Positions 1 through 7,503 of a stretch of DNA of 42,643 nucleotides are shown here, one piece after another. The position numbers were made by a program, and so were the translations under genes. Origin of the DNA: Coprothermobacterota bacterium (GTDB taxonomy: Bacteria; Caldisericota; JANLFM01); contig JAPLHV010000067.1 in NCBI GenBank assembly GCA_026389455.1, positions 53,432 through 96,074 of the forward strand, read 5' to 3'. The first letter of the stretch is position 1. Every line of letters begins with the position of its first letter. The notes beneath the pieces are model-generated. The model searched no databases and had not been told where the DNA came from. It saw nothing but the letters and a program-made list of their open reading frames with translations.

Positions 1-49
1 CTGCCGCAGGCTGTTCTGTAGACATGCTGCCGCAGGCTGTTCTGTGCCC
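1..49. repeat. Two copies of a variant of the interspersed repeat
   Basis: The unit CTGCCGCAGGCTGTTCTGT occurs at 1-19 and again from about 27, separated by a few bases. It is a relative of the 18-bp family found across the window, with CCGCAGG in place of CCGGGGG. The reverse complement of the same variant occurs near 33050 and 34268. The window edge cuts the left side, so more copies may precede it. Confidence 0.7.
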
Positions 50-69
50 ACTCGGGATGAGAAAGAGCC

Positions 70-245
70 ATTAATTAGTCCCTTTTCTCTCCATTGCTTG
101 CTGCTTGTTCAGCGATTTACCATGGTATCCAATGCGGATCGGCGTCATACAACCTCCTCGATGGGCTCAAAGTCCGTCTACCGGGCTGCGAACACCCGCC
201 GGTCCACGGTTGAGGACATGAGTGTAGATCATCGTGGTCTTAAGG
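70..245. repeat. Direct repeat, copy 1 (recombinase 3' end and flank)
   Basis: This stretch matches 2833-3015 in the same orientation with many substitutions and small indels. The shared part holds the last codons of an integron-type recombinase and the flank beyond its stop, including a well-kept ATACAACCTCCTCGAT block. The two copies bracket the restriction-modification genes, about 2.76 kb apart. The divergence suggests an old duplication, or two related insertions, rather than a recent one. Confidence 0.7.
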
Positions 246-815
246 TCGTTATGACCCAAGAGTTCTTGTACCGTTCGAATATCGCAGCCGCCTTCAAGCA
301 ATGCAGTGGCGAAGGAATGCCGGAAGGTGTGGTATGAAGAACGCCCTGCCGGGGGCTGTCTAGCTGCCGGGGGCTGTCTAGCTGCTGGGGGCTGTCTAGC
401 TGCTGGGGGCTGTCTAGCTGCTGGGGGCTGTCTAGCTGCTGGGGGCTGTCTAGCGCCCGCTTTGTTAGACCCGTCTTGGCAACGGCTTCTCTGACGGCTT
501 TCTGAACCAGTGATTCGTCTATATGACGGCGACCTTGTTCCTTTGTCTGGGGATTGATCCACCACCTTTCTTGGGGAAAGATCCACTGCCGGCGCCAATC
601 TTTAGGCGCGTTGGGATCCTTGCGGTCGAGTGCGTCGGGCACTTGAACGCGCTCCCACCCCTCAGACAAGTCCCATTCGGGGATCGCCTTGACCCTCTTG
701 AGGCGCTCTTGAAGCGGGATCTTGAGCGACTCGGTAAGCATGATGATCCGGTCTTTCGCTCTCTTACCACCGCGGCCAACCTTGCTGGAATCGTGTTCGA
801 TCTGGATGTTGGGCG
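167..815 (-). pseudogene. Integron-type tyrosine recombinase, C-terminal half, frameshifted by a repeat array
   Basis: Read on the minus strand from about 815, one frame gives GGKRAKDRIIMLTESLK, then a region like the integron-integrase insert (ERVQVPDALDRKDPNAP, WQWIFPQ-like, [13 protein letters not shown]). The next stretch, in another frame, gives [36 protein letters not shown] and [12 protein letters not shown]. Both the H-x-x-R box and the catalytic Tyr are present. An array of six 18-bp units at 346-453 sits exactly between the two halves, and the frame differs by one base on its two sides. The N-terminal half is missing: the sequence runs straight into the restriction nuclease gene. 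The integron class is inferred from the inserted domain and the typical C-terminus. I regard it as inactive because it has lost its N-terminus and its frame. Confidence 0.75.
346..453. repeat. Array of six 18-bp units inside the recombinase pseudogene
   Basis: Six tandem units start at 346, 364, 382, 400, 418 and 436, of the form CTGCCGGGGGCTGTCTAG with CTGCTGGGGG variants. On the coding (minus) strand the units stay open in two frames, giving either LDSPQQ or RQPPAA repeats. The flank next to the first unit (AGAACGCCC) resembles the AGAACACCC flank seen at other copies, so the inserted element probably includes that flank. Confidence 0.9.
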
Positions 816-827
816 CCTCCCCAGGTA

Positions 828-1793
828 TCAGGTCCGTATTCCGAGACGGGAAAGAAGGCTTTCACGGAAGTCCTCACCCTCTGCAGATGTTGCGTCTGCA
901 ATTCGATCGAGGTGATAGAAACGGTCGGTGGTCGGTGATTCCTTCCGTGCAAGGTCTATGGGCAAGTCAGCCACGCCGACTATGGTCCAGCACTCGGTAT
1001 AGCCATCCTTCTTCGCCTTCTGGTGGCTCTTCTCTGCTTCGCCGATTCGGTTGTGGACGTTGGAGTAGTCCCGGCCGCCTTTGATTTCGATAGCAACCAA
1101 GTTGCGAAAACGCCCGGAGGGAAGTTCTTCACGAATACAGATATCGGGGTCGGCAGAGAACTCAATCCTGACGGATCTGCCCGCAGCATTCCGCACGGCC
1201 AGTGACCGTTCTCCCTCTGCGACAGCTTCGGCGGCAAGCAGGGATTGAATCAGATCGAACACTTTTCTAGTCGCAACACTCCCGAGTGCATTGAGGATGC
1301 CTCCGCGGAGTTGCGGTCCCAAGGTCAGCAACGTCAACTCATGGACAACATCCCGAGACAGACCGGAGACTCCCTTGATTAGGCTTGCACTGCTGGAACA
1401 GAGGGCAGCGCACAGCAGAGGGAGACGATCCGTGTTGGCAGCGGAGACTCGACCCCGCTCCTCCATCGGCTTGAACGCGCCGAATTCATATCGATCACCG
1501 TAGAATTGCTTTTGGGAAAAACCAAGCAGAAGCCGATAGTATCCCAGAAGTCGGGGATTCGCCATGAGTACGGACGGCACGGCGAAGACGATCTCACCTC
1601 GCAATCCCCATCCTGCAACTCGTTGGAGGGCCGCGGCGGGCACGAGTCCGGTCAATTGCCGGTCGATTTCAGCTATCTCAAGCTCCGCGACCGTGGTCAG
1701 CAGAGCGTCGAGAAGATAAGAATACCGGATCTCCTGCAAACAGTGATAGAATGTAATCTGTAGGTCCGGTTCAGGAACCTTCAGTTTCTTCAC
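828..1793 (-). CDS. Type II restriction endonuclease, XcyI-like
   Basis: The 321-residue protein has a clear PD-(D/E)xK core: Asp217 within DPD (215-217), then Glu236 and Lys238 within the EIKGG stretch. A helix-rich region with AEKSHQKAKK follows. The protein is encoded directly after a beta-class DNA methyltransferase and overlaps it by four bases (GTGA), starting at GTG. This is the usual arrangement of a type II restriction-modification operon. Sequence style and partner resemble the XcyI/Cfr9I group that cuts CCCGGG. That specificity is a guess from memory, not shown by the sequence. The gene ends where homology to the recombinase fragment begins, so it has replaced the recombinase 5' half. 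It acts in the cytoplasm on unmodified incoming DNA. Confidence 0.75.
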   Translation of the reverse strand: MKKLKVPEPDLQITFYHCLQEIRYSYLLDALLTTVAELEIAEIDRQLTGLVPAAALQRVAGWGLRGEIVFAVPSVLMANPRLLGYYRLLLGFSQKQFYGDRYEFGAFKPMEERGRVSAANTDRLPLLCAALCSSSASLIKGVSGLSRDVVHELTLLTLGPQLRGGILNALGSVATRKVFDLIQSLLAAEAVAEGERSLAVRNAAGRSVRIEFSADPDICIREELPSGRFRNLVAIEIKGGRDYSNVHNRIGEAEKSHQKAKKDGYTECWTIVGVADLPIDLARKESPTTDRFYHLDRIADATSAEGEDFRESLLSRLGIRT

Positions 1794-2665
1794 TTCTCGA
1801 CTTCCATGTCGTATGTGAACAAGAGGCGCTCAGTCCTGTGAATCCTATGCACAGCCAATTCCACGTACTCGGGATTCAGCTCGATTCCGATGTAGCTTCG
1901 GTGTTGTTGTTCGCACACGACACCTACTGTGCCGGAGCCAAAGAAGGGATCTAAGACCCAGTCCCCCGGCTCCGAGCCCGCCAGGATGCAGGGCTCCACC
2001 AGTGCGGTGGGGAACGTGGCGAAATGGGCCTCCGAAAATGGTTCTGTCGGAATGGACCAGACCGTCCGCCGGTTTCGCCCGTTGTCTTCACGCAAGCTGT
2101 CGCATCTGTAATGATACCTCAGCGATTTGGACAGGAGAAACAGGTATTCATGACACCTAGTTGGGCGGTCTTTCACGCTCTCAGGCATGCAGTTCGGTTT
2201 CTCCCATATGATGTCGCTTCGCAAGTACCAGCCAGCGTTCTGAAGCGCGAATGCAAGACGCCAAGGTATCCCGACCAGGTCTTTGGGCTTCAAGCCCTCT
2301 GGCGTCTTGGCGCGGTACGACATGGCACGGATTGGATTCTTCTTGTCAGGGGCGCGGTACCCCCTGTTTCCGCTGGTGTAACTGTCCCCGATATTCAGCC
2401 ATAACGTGCCGTCGTCGGTCAAGACGCGGTGAACCTGCTCAAAAACGGCAACCAGGCGACCGATGTATTCCTCCGGGTCGTCTTCCGCCCCAATCTGTCC
2501 GCTTGCTTTGTAGTCCCGCAACCCCCAGTACGGCGGAGACGTGACGCAACAGCGAAAGAACCTTGGGGGGAGACTAGCAAGTATATCCCTAGCATCTCCT
2601 TGAAATACAGTGGAGTCAGGTATACCCGCCACATACGCATCACGTGGCGTACGAACGAAATCCAT
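1790..2665 (-). CDS. DNA methyltransferase of a type II R-M system (beta class, N4-cytosine or N6-adenine)
   Basis: The 291-residue protein carries the catalytic motif IV TSPPYWGLRDY near residue 42 and the SAM-binding motif I DPFFGSGTVG near residue 235. This order is that of the beta class. SPPY fits amino-group methylation of cytosine N4 or adenine N6. The WGLRDY context is familiar from methyltransferases paired with SmaI/Cfr9I/XcyI-type enzymes, which modify CCCGGG at N4-cytosine. It is the first gene of the pair, so methylation would be established before the nuclease is made. A small part of the target domain lies between the two motifs. The start ATG has only a distant GAGGG upstream. 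No controller (C) protein gene is visible next to it. Confidence 0.88.
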   Translation of the reverse strand: MDFVRTPRDAYVAGIPDSTVFQGDARDILASLPPRFFRCCVTSPPYWGLRDYKASGQIGAEDDPEEYIGRLVAVFEQVHRVLTDDGTLWLNIGDSYTSGNRGYRAPDKKNPIRAMSYRAKTPEGLKPKDLVGIPWRLAFALQNAGWYLRSDIIWEKPNCMPESVKDRPTRCHEYLFLLSKSLRYHYRCDSLREDNGRNRRTVWSIPTEPFSEAHFATFPTALVEPCILAGSEPGDWVLDPFFGSGTVGVVCEQQHRSYIGIELNPEYVELAVHRIHRTERLLFTYDMEVEK

Positions 2666-2832
2666 GCTCTAGATCCCTCGACTATGCCAAGGCGAAAACA
2701 TACCGGAGATGTGGCACGAAGGGAAGTTCGCTCTTCCTTCCCCACGCCCAACCATAACCGGACGGATCCGCATAAGATGCGGAGTTCTGGTTTCCTGTCT
2801 GCATAACACGCCTTGGGATTTTGATCAAAGGC

Positions 2833-3015
2833 GAGTTAATTCCTTTGCTTTCCAATGCTTACTACCTGGCAGGGGTTTATGACATCGTTTTAGGTGGATC
2901 GGCATCATACAACCTCCTCGATCGACTCAAAGTTCGTCCTCCGGACTGCGAACATCCGTCAGTCCACGGTTGAGGACATAAGTAAGTATAGATCATCGTG
3001 GTCTTCACGTCGCTA
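2833..3015. repeat. Direct repeat, copy 2 (recombinase 3' end and flank)
   Basis: Partner of the repeat at 70-245. The two share the T-rich CTTT-CTTTCCA-TGCTT segment, the GGATCGGC-TCATACAACCTCC block and the recombinase tail. It defines the right boundary of the restriction-modification island. Confidence 0.7.
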
Positions 3016-3020
3016 TGGCG
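2927..3020 (-). pseudogene. Second remnant of an integron-type recombinase (last ~28 codons)
   Basis: On the minus strand the stretch reads HSDVKTTMIYT, and after a four-base insertion YVLNRGLTDVRSPEDEL followed by a stop. This aligns with the end of the recombinase copy at 167-245. [17 protein letters not shown] is typical of integron integrases. The catalytic Tyr codon is kept, but nothing upstream of HSD is homologous, so this is only the tail of a gene. Same orientation as copy 1. Confidence 0.7.
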
Positions 3021-3326
3021 ATCCCAATCACTTCATATTTCACTCAAGCTGGTTCTTGTTGCGCCTAAATGTCACCCTCAACACTTCACTCAAAGGAATC
3101 ATCCCAGGGAGATGGATAGACCGCCCGAAATGAGACATCCCACAGCAATGCTCGAGAGCAGGTTTTGGCGAGGCAACAATCCTCGGTTCGGTTACCTGGT
3201 GAAATGAATTGATACGCCCATATCTTATGCGCAATGCAATGCACGGCGACATGGTAGGATAGCGGAGACTCCCATGTCTTGAACGGGTCGGTTCGCCGAC
3301 ATTCATTTTTATAAGGAGAAATTATC

Positions 3327-4511
3327 GTGGATTTATTCACCCGTATCCGGCGCTCTCCCTTCCAGGAGGAAGCCAAGCATGTTATTGAGGCGGGTCTCTA
3401 CCCCTACTTCCTGCCCCTGGAGGAAACTGAGGGGACAGAAGTGACGATCGATGGCCGTCGCCTGCTGATGCTCGGCTCTAACAATTACCTGGGCCTCACC
3501 ACCCACCCCAAAGTGCGGCAGGCGTGCATCGAGGCCACCGAGCGCTACGGTACCAGTTGCACCGGCTCACGCTTCATGAACGGAACCTTGGCCTTGCATC
3601 GGCTGCTGGAGGAACGCTTGGCCGACTTCCTTCACAAGGAGGCAGCGCTGGTCTTCTCCACCGGCTACCAAGCCAACCTTGGGACCATTGCCGCCCTGGT
3701 CTGCCACGACGACATCACTATCATCGACAAGGAAGATCATGCCTCCATCGTTGACGGCTGCTTATTGGCGCATGTTTCAATGCGGCGTTTCCCACACAAT
3801 GATGTCGATGCTCTGGAACGGGCGCTGGCCGGCTGCCCGGCCGAGGCTGGGAAGCTGGTGATCGTGGATGGAGTCTACTCGATGGCCGGCGACATCGCCC
3901 CGCTGCCGCAGATCGTCCCCCTCTGCAAACGCTTCGGAGCCATCCTGATGGTTGACGACGCCCACTCCATCGGAGTGTTGGGCGACCACGGGCGCGGCAC
4001 GGCAAATTTCTTTGGCCTCGATAGCGAGGTTGACCTGATCATGGGAACCTTCAGCAAGTCCTTCGCCAGCCTCGGTGGTTTCATCGCCGGGCCGCGCGAT
4101 GTGCTCTTCTACATCCAGCATTTTGCCCGCCCCTTTATCTTTTCCGCCAGCGCCTCTCCCGGCAACACCGCGGCTGCCCTTGCCGCCCTGGAGGTGATGC
4201 TGGAGGAACCGGAGCGCATCGTTCGTTTGCGGGAGGTGGCTGACCGCTTTCGCACTGGGTTGCAGCAATTGGGTTACGACACCGGAAGCAGCGCCACGCC
4301 GGTTGTTCCCATCTATCTGCACGACCGCGACCGCACTTTGATGATATGGAAAGCCCTCTACCAACGAGGAGTCTACACCAACCCGGTCATCCCCCCAGCC
4401 GTGCCGCCGAACCAGTCGCTGTTGCGCACCAGTTGTATGGCCACGCATACTTTCGAACAGATCGACCGTGCGCTGGCCGTCTTCGCGGAAGTCCGCCAAC
4501 TCAACCTCTGA
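3327..4511 (+). CDS. Alpha-oxoamine synthase, serine palmitoyltransferase-like
   Basis: The 394-residue PLP enzyme belongs to the family that joins an amino acid to an acyl-CoA with loss of CO2 (serine palmitoyltransferase, AONS, KBL). Visible motifs are SNNYLGL, GTSCTGSRFMNG, EDHASI, DDAHSIGVLG and TFSKSFAS, whose Lys (about residue 244) binds PLP. The opening YPYF followed by EVTIDGRRLLMLGSN, and VYTNPVIPPAVPP near the end, resemble bacterial serine palmitoyltransferases more than biotin-pathway AONS. The first product would then be 3-ketosphinganine. No biotin or threonine-degradation gene is next to it. It starts at GTG with AAGGAG seven bases upstream. It converges with the C-S lyase gene downstream. 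The substrate is inferred; the family is certain. Confidence 0.85.
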   Translation: MDLFTRIRRSPFQEEAKHVIEAGLYPYFLPLEETEGTEVTIDGRRLLMLGSNNYLGLTTHPKVRQACIEATERYGTSCTGSRFMNGTLALHRLLEERLADFLHKEAALVFSTGYQANLGTIAALVCHDDITIIDKEDHASIVDGCLLAHVSMRRFPHNDVDALERALAGCPAEAGKLVIVDGVYSMAGDIAPLPQIVPLCKRFGAILMVDDAHSIGVLGDHGRGTANFFGLDSEVDLIMGTFSKSFASLGGFIAGPRDVLFYIQHFARPFIFSASASPGNTAAALAALEVMLEEPERIVRLREVADRFRTGLQQLGYDTGSSATPVVPIYLHDRDRTLMIWKALYQRGVYTNPVIPPAVPPNQSLLRTSCMATHTFEQIDRALAVFAEVRQLNL

Positions 4512-4543
4512 CCGGACGCATGCCGCCAGTCTAGATGAGTCGC

Positions 4544-5806
4544 TCAGCGACCGAGGGCAACCTCCAAGCGAGAGAGCCCCTCTTCCAGGAGGGAACGAGG
4601 ACAAGCGAAGTTGAGCCGTTGAAAGCCTTCTCCCTGGGGACCGTAAAGAGTGCCGGAAGACAAGCCCAGGCCCGCGTCCACCAAACGCTGGTCCAACTCA
4701 GCTTGGGGCAGTCTCAAGGAGCGGCAGTCCAACCAAGCCAAGTACGTGCCTTCGGGCGGGATCATCTTCACACCAGGCAATCGCTTGGCCAAAAAGCTTT
4801 CTATGCAAGCCAGGTTCCCCGCCAAGTAGCGCATCAATTCCTCCAGCCACGCCTCGCCGTGGCGATAGCAAGCCTCCATTGCCACCAACCCGAAGGTATT
4901 GGTCATCCCCAGCTCCAGCCCCTCCAACGCTTCTTGGAAGCGGCGACGCAAGACGGGGTCGGGGATGATCACCACCGAGGAGGCCAGGCCGGCCACATTG
5001 AAAGTCTTACTGGGGGCGATGCAGGTCAGGGAAACACGGGCAGCCTCGGGAGAAAGGGTGGCGAAAGGAATATGCCGATTGCTGGGGAAAACGATATCTT
5101 CGTGAATCTCATCCGAGAGCGCTAGCACGCCCGCTTCCAGGCAAAGGGCCAGGAGGTGGTCCAGCTCCGCCCGTTCCCAGACGCGGCCGACCGGGTTGTG
5201 CGGGTTGGTCAGGATGATCAGCTTGGTTTCCTTCAACTTGCGCCTTAGATCTTCCCAGTCGATCCGGTACCGTCCCCCTTCTTCCACCAACGGGTTGCTC
5301 ACCAGGCGGCGTCCGTTTGCCTGCAGCAAGGGGAAGAAGGCATTGTAGACAGGGGTCTGCAAAAGCACCCCGTCGCCAGGCTGGGTGAAAGCTTGGATAG
5401 CGATCCCCACTGCCGGTACTACGCCGGGGGTGAAGCACAGCCACTCTTTCTCCAGATCCCAGCCAAAGCGTTTCTTCTGCCACTGACAGATCGCTTGGTA
5501 GAAAGAGGGGGGGCGGAGGGTGTAGCCGTAGATGCCATGTGCAGCCCGTTGTTGGATCGCCTCTACCACTTCCGGCGGCGCGGCGAAATCCTGGTCGGCC
5601 ACCCACATCGGTAGAAGGTCTGATCTTCCGAAAACCAGAGCGGCGCCGTCCCATTTGAAGGACTGCGTGTTGTGCCGGTCGATAACCGTATCGAAATCGT
5701 AACGGAGACTCCCTGCCGGGGGCTTAAATGTTGCCGGGGGCTGAAATGTTGCCGGGGGCTGAAATGTTGCCGGGGGCTGAAATGTTGCCGGGGGTTGTTC
5801 TATCAT
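4544..5806 (-). CDS. PatB/MalY-type aminotransferase, probable cystathionine beta-lyase
   Basis: The 420-residue fold-type I PLP enzyme shows LPMWVADQDFAAPPEV, TPVYNAFFPLL, NPHNPVGRVW and SDEIHEDIVF. The PLP lysine lies in APSKTFNVAGL at about residue 266. WVADQDF and SDEIHEDI are typical of PatB/MalY, which cleave C-S bonds of cystathionine or cysteine conjugates to give pyruvate, ammonia and a thiol. The first ~31 residues are not part of the family. They are an 18-bp repeat array read in frame as (PPATFQ)n directly after the initiation codon, ahead of the native start of homology (LRYDFDTVIDR). GAGGTGAAGG precedes ATG well, so translation does begin before the array. The gene follows the molybdenum hydroxylase operon on the same strand after about 250 bases. 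Confidence 0.85.
   Translation of the reverse strand: MIEQPPATFQPPATFQPPATFQPPATFKPPAGSLRYDFDTVIDRHNTQSFKWDGAALVFGRSDLLPMWVADQDFAAPPEVVEAIQQRAAHGIYGYTLRPPSFYQAICQWQKKRFGWDLEKEWLCFTPGVVPAVGIAIQAFTQPGDGVLLQTPVYNAFFPLLQANGRRLVSNPLVEEGGRYRIDWEDLRRKLKETKLIILTNPHNPVGRVWERAELDHLLALCLEAGVLALSDEIHEDIVFPSNRHIPFATLSPEAARVSLTCIAPSKTFNVAGLASSVVIIPDPVLRRRFQEALEGLELGMTNTFGLVAMEACYRHGEAWLEELMRYLAGNLACIESFLAKRLPGVKMIPPEGTYLAWLDCRSLRLPQAELDQRLVDAGLGLSSGTLYGPQGEGFQRLNFACPRSLLEEGLSRLEVALGR
5713..5800. repeat. Array of five 18-bp units at the start of the C-S lyase gene
   Basis: Cores GCCGGGGG start at 5715, 5733, 5751, 5769 and 5787, with the spacer variant CTGAAATGTT in place of CTGTCTAGCT. The array begins only a few codons after the initiation codon of the minus-strand gene and adds about 28 residues in frame. 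Confidence 0.9.
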
Positions 5807-5884
5807 CCTTCACCTCGCTTAGCTATTTTGGCGATTTTTGGTTGTCCAGGGAAAGATTCAACGAAAGAACGGACCAACCACAAC

Positions 5885-5910
5885 AGGGCGGGTTTCAAAC
5901 CCGCCCCTAC
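5885..5910. repeat. REP-like palindrome (GGCGGGTTTCAAACCCGCC family)
   Basis: A near-perfect inverted repeat with a single central base, followed by CTACG. It lies between the C-S lyase gene and the molybdenum hydroxylase operon. Other copies are at 7214, 14058, 14340, 17367, 17403 and 28221. Confidence 0.85.
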
Positions 5911-6052
5911 GTGATCTATTTCCACCCGGAATTCCTTGGATGTCCGCTCCCGTGTCCAAACCGCAATAACGAGGTTCATTTCCACCCGGCATTCCTACTG
6001 GAAAACTATCGCCCTCCGGTCAATCCAGGTAGCGGGTTGCCACATCGCGCCA

Positions 6053-6526
6053 CTAGAATCCCGCTTCTTTGGAGACAGCCTCGATGGCACGCACGATTGA
6101 GGTATAGCCGGTGCAGCGGCAGAGATTGCCGCGCAGATACTGGCGGATCTCCTCCTCACTGGGGTGTGGATTCTCATCGAGCAAAGCTTTGGCTGTGACC
6201 AACACTCCCGGCGTGCAGAAGCCGCACTGCACAGCGGAATGGTCGAGGAAGGCCTGCTGCAGGGGATGGAGAGCATCGTAACGGCCGAGGCCTTCCACTG
6301 TTGTGATTTCCTTTCCGTCAACAGAGACAACCAGAGTCATACAAGCCAGGGTAGCTTTCCCGTTCAACAGCACGGTACATGAACCGCACTCCCCTACTCC
6401 GCAACCATACTTGGTTCCGGTCAGGTGGAGACGGTCCCGAAGAACGTTCAGCAGCAGCTCGTTGGGGACGACGGTCAGCTCGAAAGTCTCTCCATTCACG
6501 ATCAGGGTGATCGTTCGTTTCTTCAT
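6053..6526 (-). CDS. Molybdenum hydroxylase, [2Fe-2S] subunit (set B)
   Basis: This 157-residue protein carries both iron-sulfur clusters of a xanthine dehydrogenase family enzyme. The plant-ferredoxin cluster is bound by Cys42, 47, 50 and 62 (GCGVGECGSC). The second cluster is bound by Cys101 and 104 (QCGFCTPG) and Cys136 and 138 (LCRCTGY). It passes electrons from the molybdenum centre to the FAD subunit in the cytoplasm. The length is normal for a separate small subunit. It overlaps the FAD-subunit gene by four bases and is the last gene of the six-gene operon. All eight ligands are present, so it should be functional. Confidence 0.93.
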   Translation of the reverse strand: MKKRTITLIVNGETFELTVVPNELLLNVLRDRLHLTGTKYGCGVGECGSCTVLLNGKATLACMTLVVSVDGKEITTVEGLGRYDALHPLQQAFLDHSAVQCGFCTPGVLVTAKALLDENPHPSEEEIRQYLRGNLCRCTGYTSIVRAIEAVSKEAGF

Positions 6527-7503
6527 AGGACGCCTCCGGTACGGATCCAGGCAGTGCGCAGGGCTTCCTCCAACAGGACCGGCGCCACCTGACGGCGATA
6601 CTGGCTGCTGGAGCGCACATCATCGATGGGAAAAATAGCAGCGCCTGCTTGGCTGGAAACCTGGTGTAACAACCTCTCGCCGATCTCCGCGCCCACCAGC
6701 AGATTTTCCAATGCTGGCGTACGCAACGGCATGGGGGCCACCGAGCCGAAGGCGATACGACAGTCGAGGCAGAGCCCCCCTTCTCGCTGAAACCAAGCTG
6801 CTGCGTTGATCTTGGAGATATCGCAAGAGACCCGGCCTAACTTGAGAAATGCCGAACCCTCCTGTGGCCTTGGGGGGGGAAGAAGAATCTCCACAATCAA
6901 CTCGTCCACATCCAGCAGTGAGAAGCCCGGTCCTCGGAAAAAGGTCTCTACCGGCGCCGTTCGACCGCCTCGAGCGGAGGCCAGACGAAGGACGGCATCG
7001 AGGACGATGAGGGGAGGAGCGGTGTCCGCGGCAGGGGAAGCGTTGGCCAGGTTGCCTCCGATTGAGCCCATGTTGCGTGCGGCGATAGCTGCCATTGAGC
7101 GCAAGGCTTCGTAAAGAGCGCTGTAGTGCAACCGCACCAAGGGGTCTTTTTCCACAAGAGACAAAGGAGTCGCTGCTCCGATGACCAGTGCATGTTGCCA
7201 CGCACTGTCTGGAGGGCGGGTTTCAAACCCGCCCCTACGAAGGCTTGCGCCTCCGGCGACTTCGTCGGCTGGTTGGCCGTCGAGCTGTTCTTGCCGTATT
7301 CCGTGCAGCTCCGGCAGGTCTTGTACGCTGACCAAGCATTCCGGTTCCACCAGCAGGCGCTTCATCTTTACGATCAGGTCGGTTCCCCCCGCCAATACTT
7401 TAGCGCGAGAACCCCACTGAGCCAGCAAGGCGAGAGCGTCCGTCAGGGTCTGTGGTTGGAAGTACTCGAATTCGCCGGGCAATATCTTGGTATCGCTTAG
7501 CAT
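6523..7503 (-). CDS. Molybdenum hydroxylase, FAD-binding subunit (set B)
   Basis: This 326-residue medium subunit shows the FAD sites AGGTDLIVKMKR (near residue 38) and NMGSIGGNLANASPAADTAP (near 145). It accepts electrons from the [2Fe-2S] subunit and passes them to NAD or another acceptor. Around residues 88-98 it carries RRGGFETRPPD, the in-frame translation of a REP-like palindrome at 7214-7239. This breaks the normal run into HALVIGAATPLS, just before the second FAD motif. The frame is kept and the insert lies in a loop, so the protein may still fold. The ATG has GGAGG nine bases upstream. It sits between the large and small subunit genes and overlaps both. Confidence 0.92.
   Translation of the reverse strand: MLSDTKILPGEFEYFQPQTLTDALALLAQWGSRAKVLAGGTDLIVKMKRLLVEPECLVSVQDLPELHGIRQEQLDGQPADEVAGGASLRRGGFETRPPDSAWQHALVIGAATPLSLVEKDPLVRLHYSALYEALRSMAAIAARNMGSIGGNLANASPAADTAPPLIVLDAVLRLASARGGRTAPVETFFRGPGFSLLDVDELIVEILLPPPRPQEGSAFLKLGRVSCDISKINAAAWFQREGGLCLDCRIAFGSVAPMPLRTPALENLLVGAEIGERLLHQVSSQAGAAIFPIDDVRSSSQYRRQVAPVLLEEALRTAWIRTGGVL
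7214..7239. repeat. REP-like palindrome inside the FAD-subunit gene
   Basis: The same palindrome as at 5885 with the CCTACG extension, here inside a coding sequence. It is read on the minus strand as RRGGFETRPP without a stop or a net frame change. Confidence 0.9.

Larger units (their letters stand above)
2666..3326. other. Gene-free interval with recombinase remnant and direct repeat
   Basis: About 660 bases separate the methyltransferase and the oxoamine synthase. The only recognisable content is the second recombinase tail (2927-3020), its flank shared with 70-245, and a GTCGG-TTCG-CCGAC stem-loop near 3286-3299, just upstream of the next ribosome binding site. Short open frames here show no conserved features. 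Confidence 0.6.

Noticed and set aside
134-170. attC-like recombination site next to the recombinase remnant
   Set aside because: The conserved block ATACAACCTCC lacks a clear RYYYAAC/GTTRRRY pair and the expected imperfect fold, so it cannot be supported.
3777-4604. Long minus-strand open frame opposite the oxoamine synthase gene
   Set aside because: It lies antisense to a well-supported enzyme gene and shows no conserved features, so it is a by-product of high G+C.
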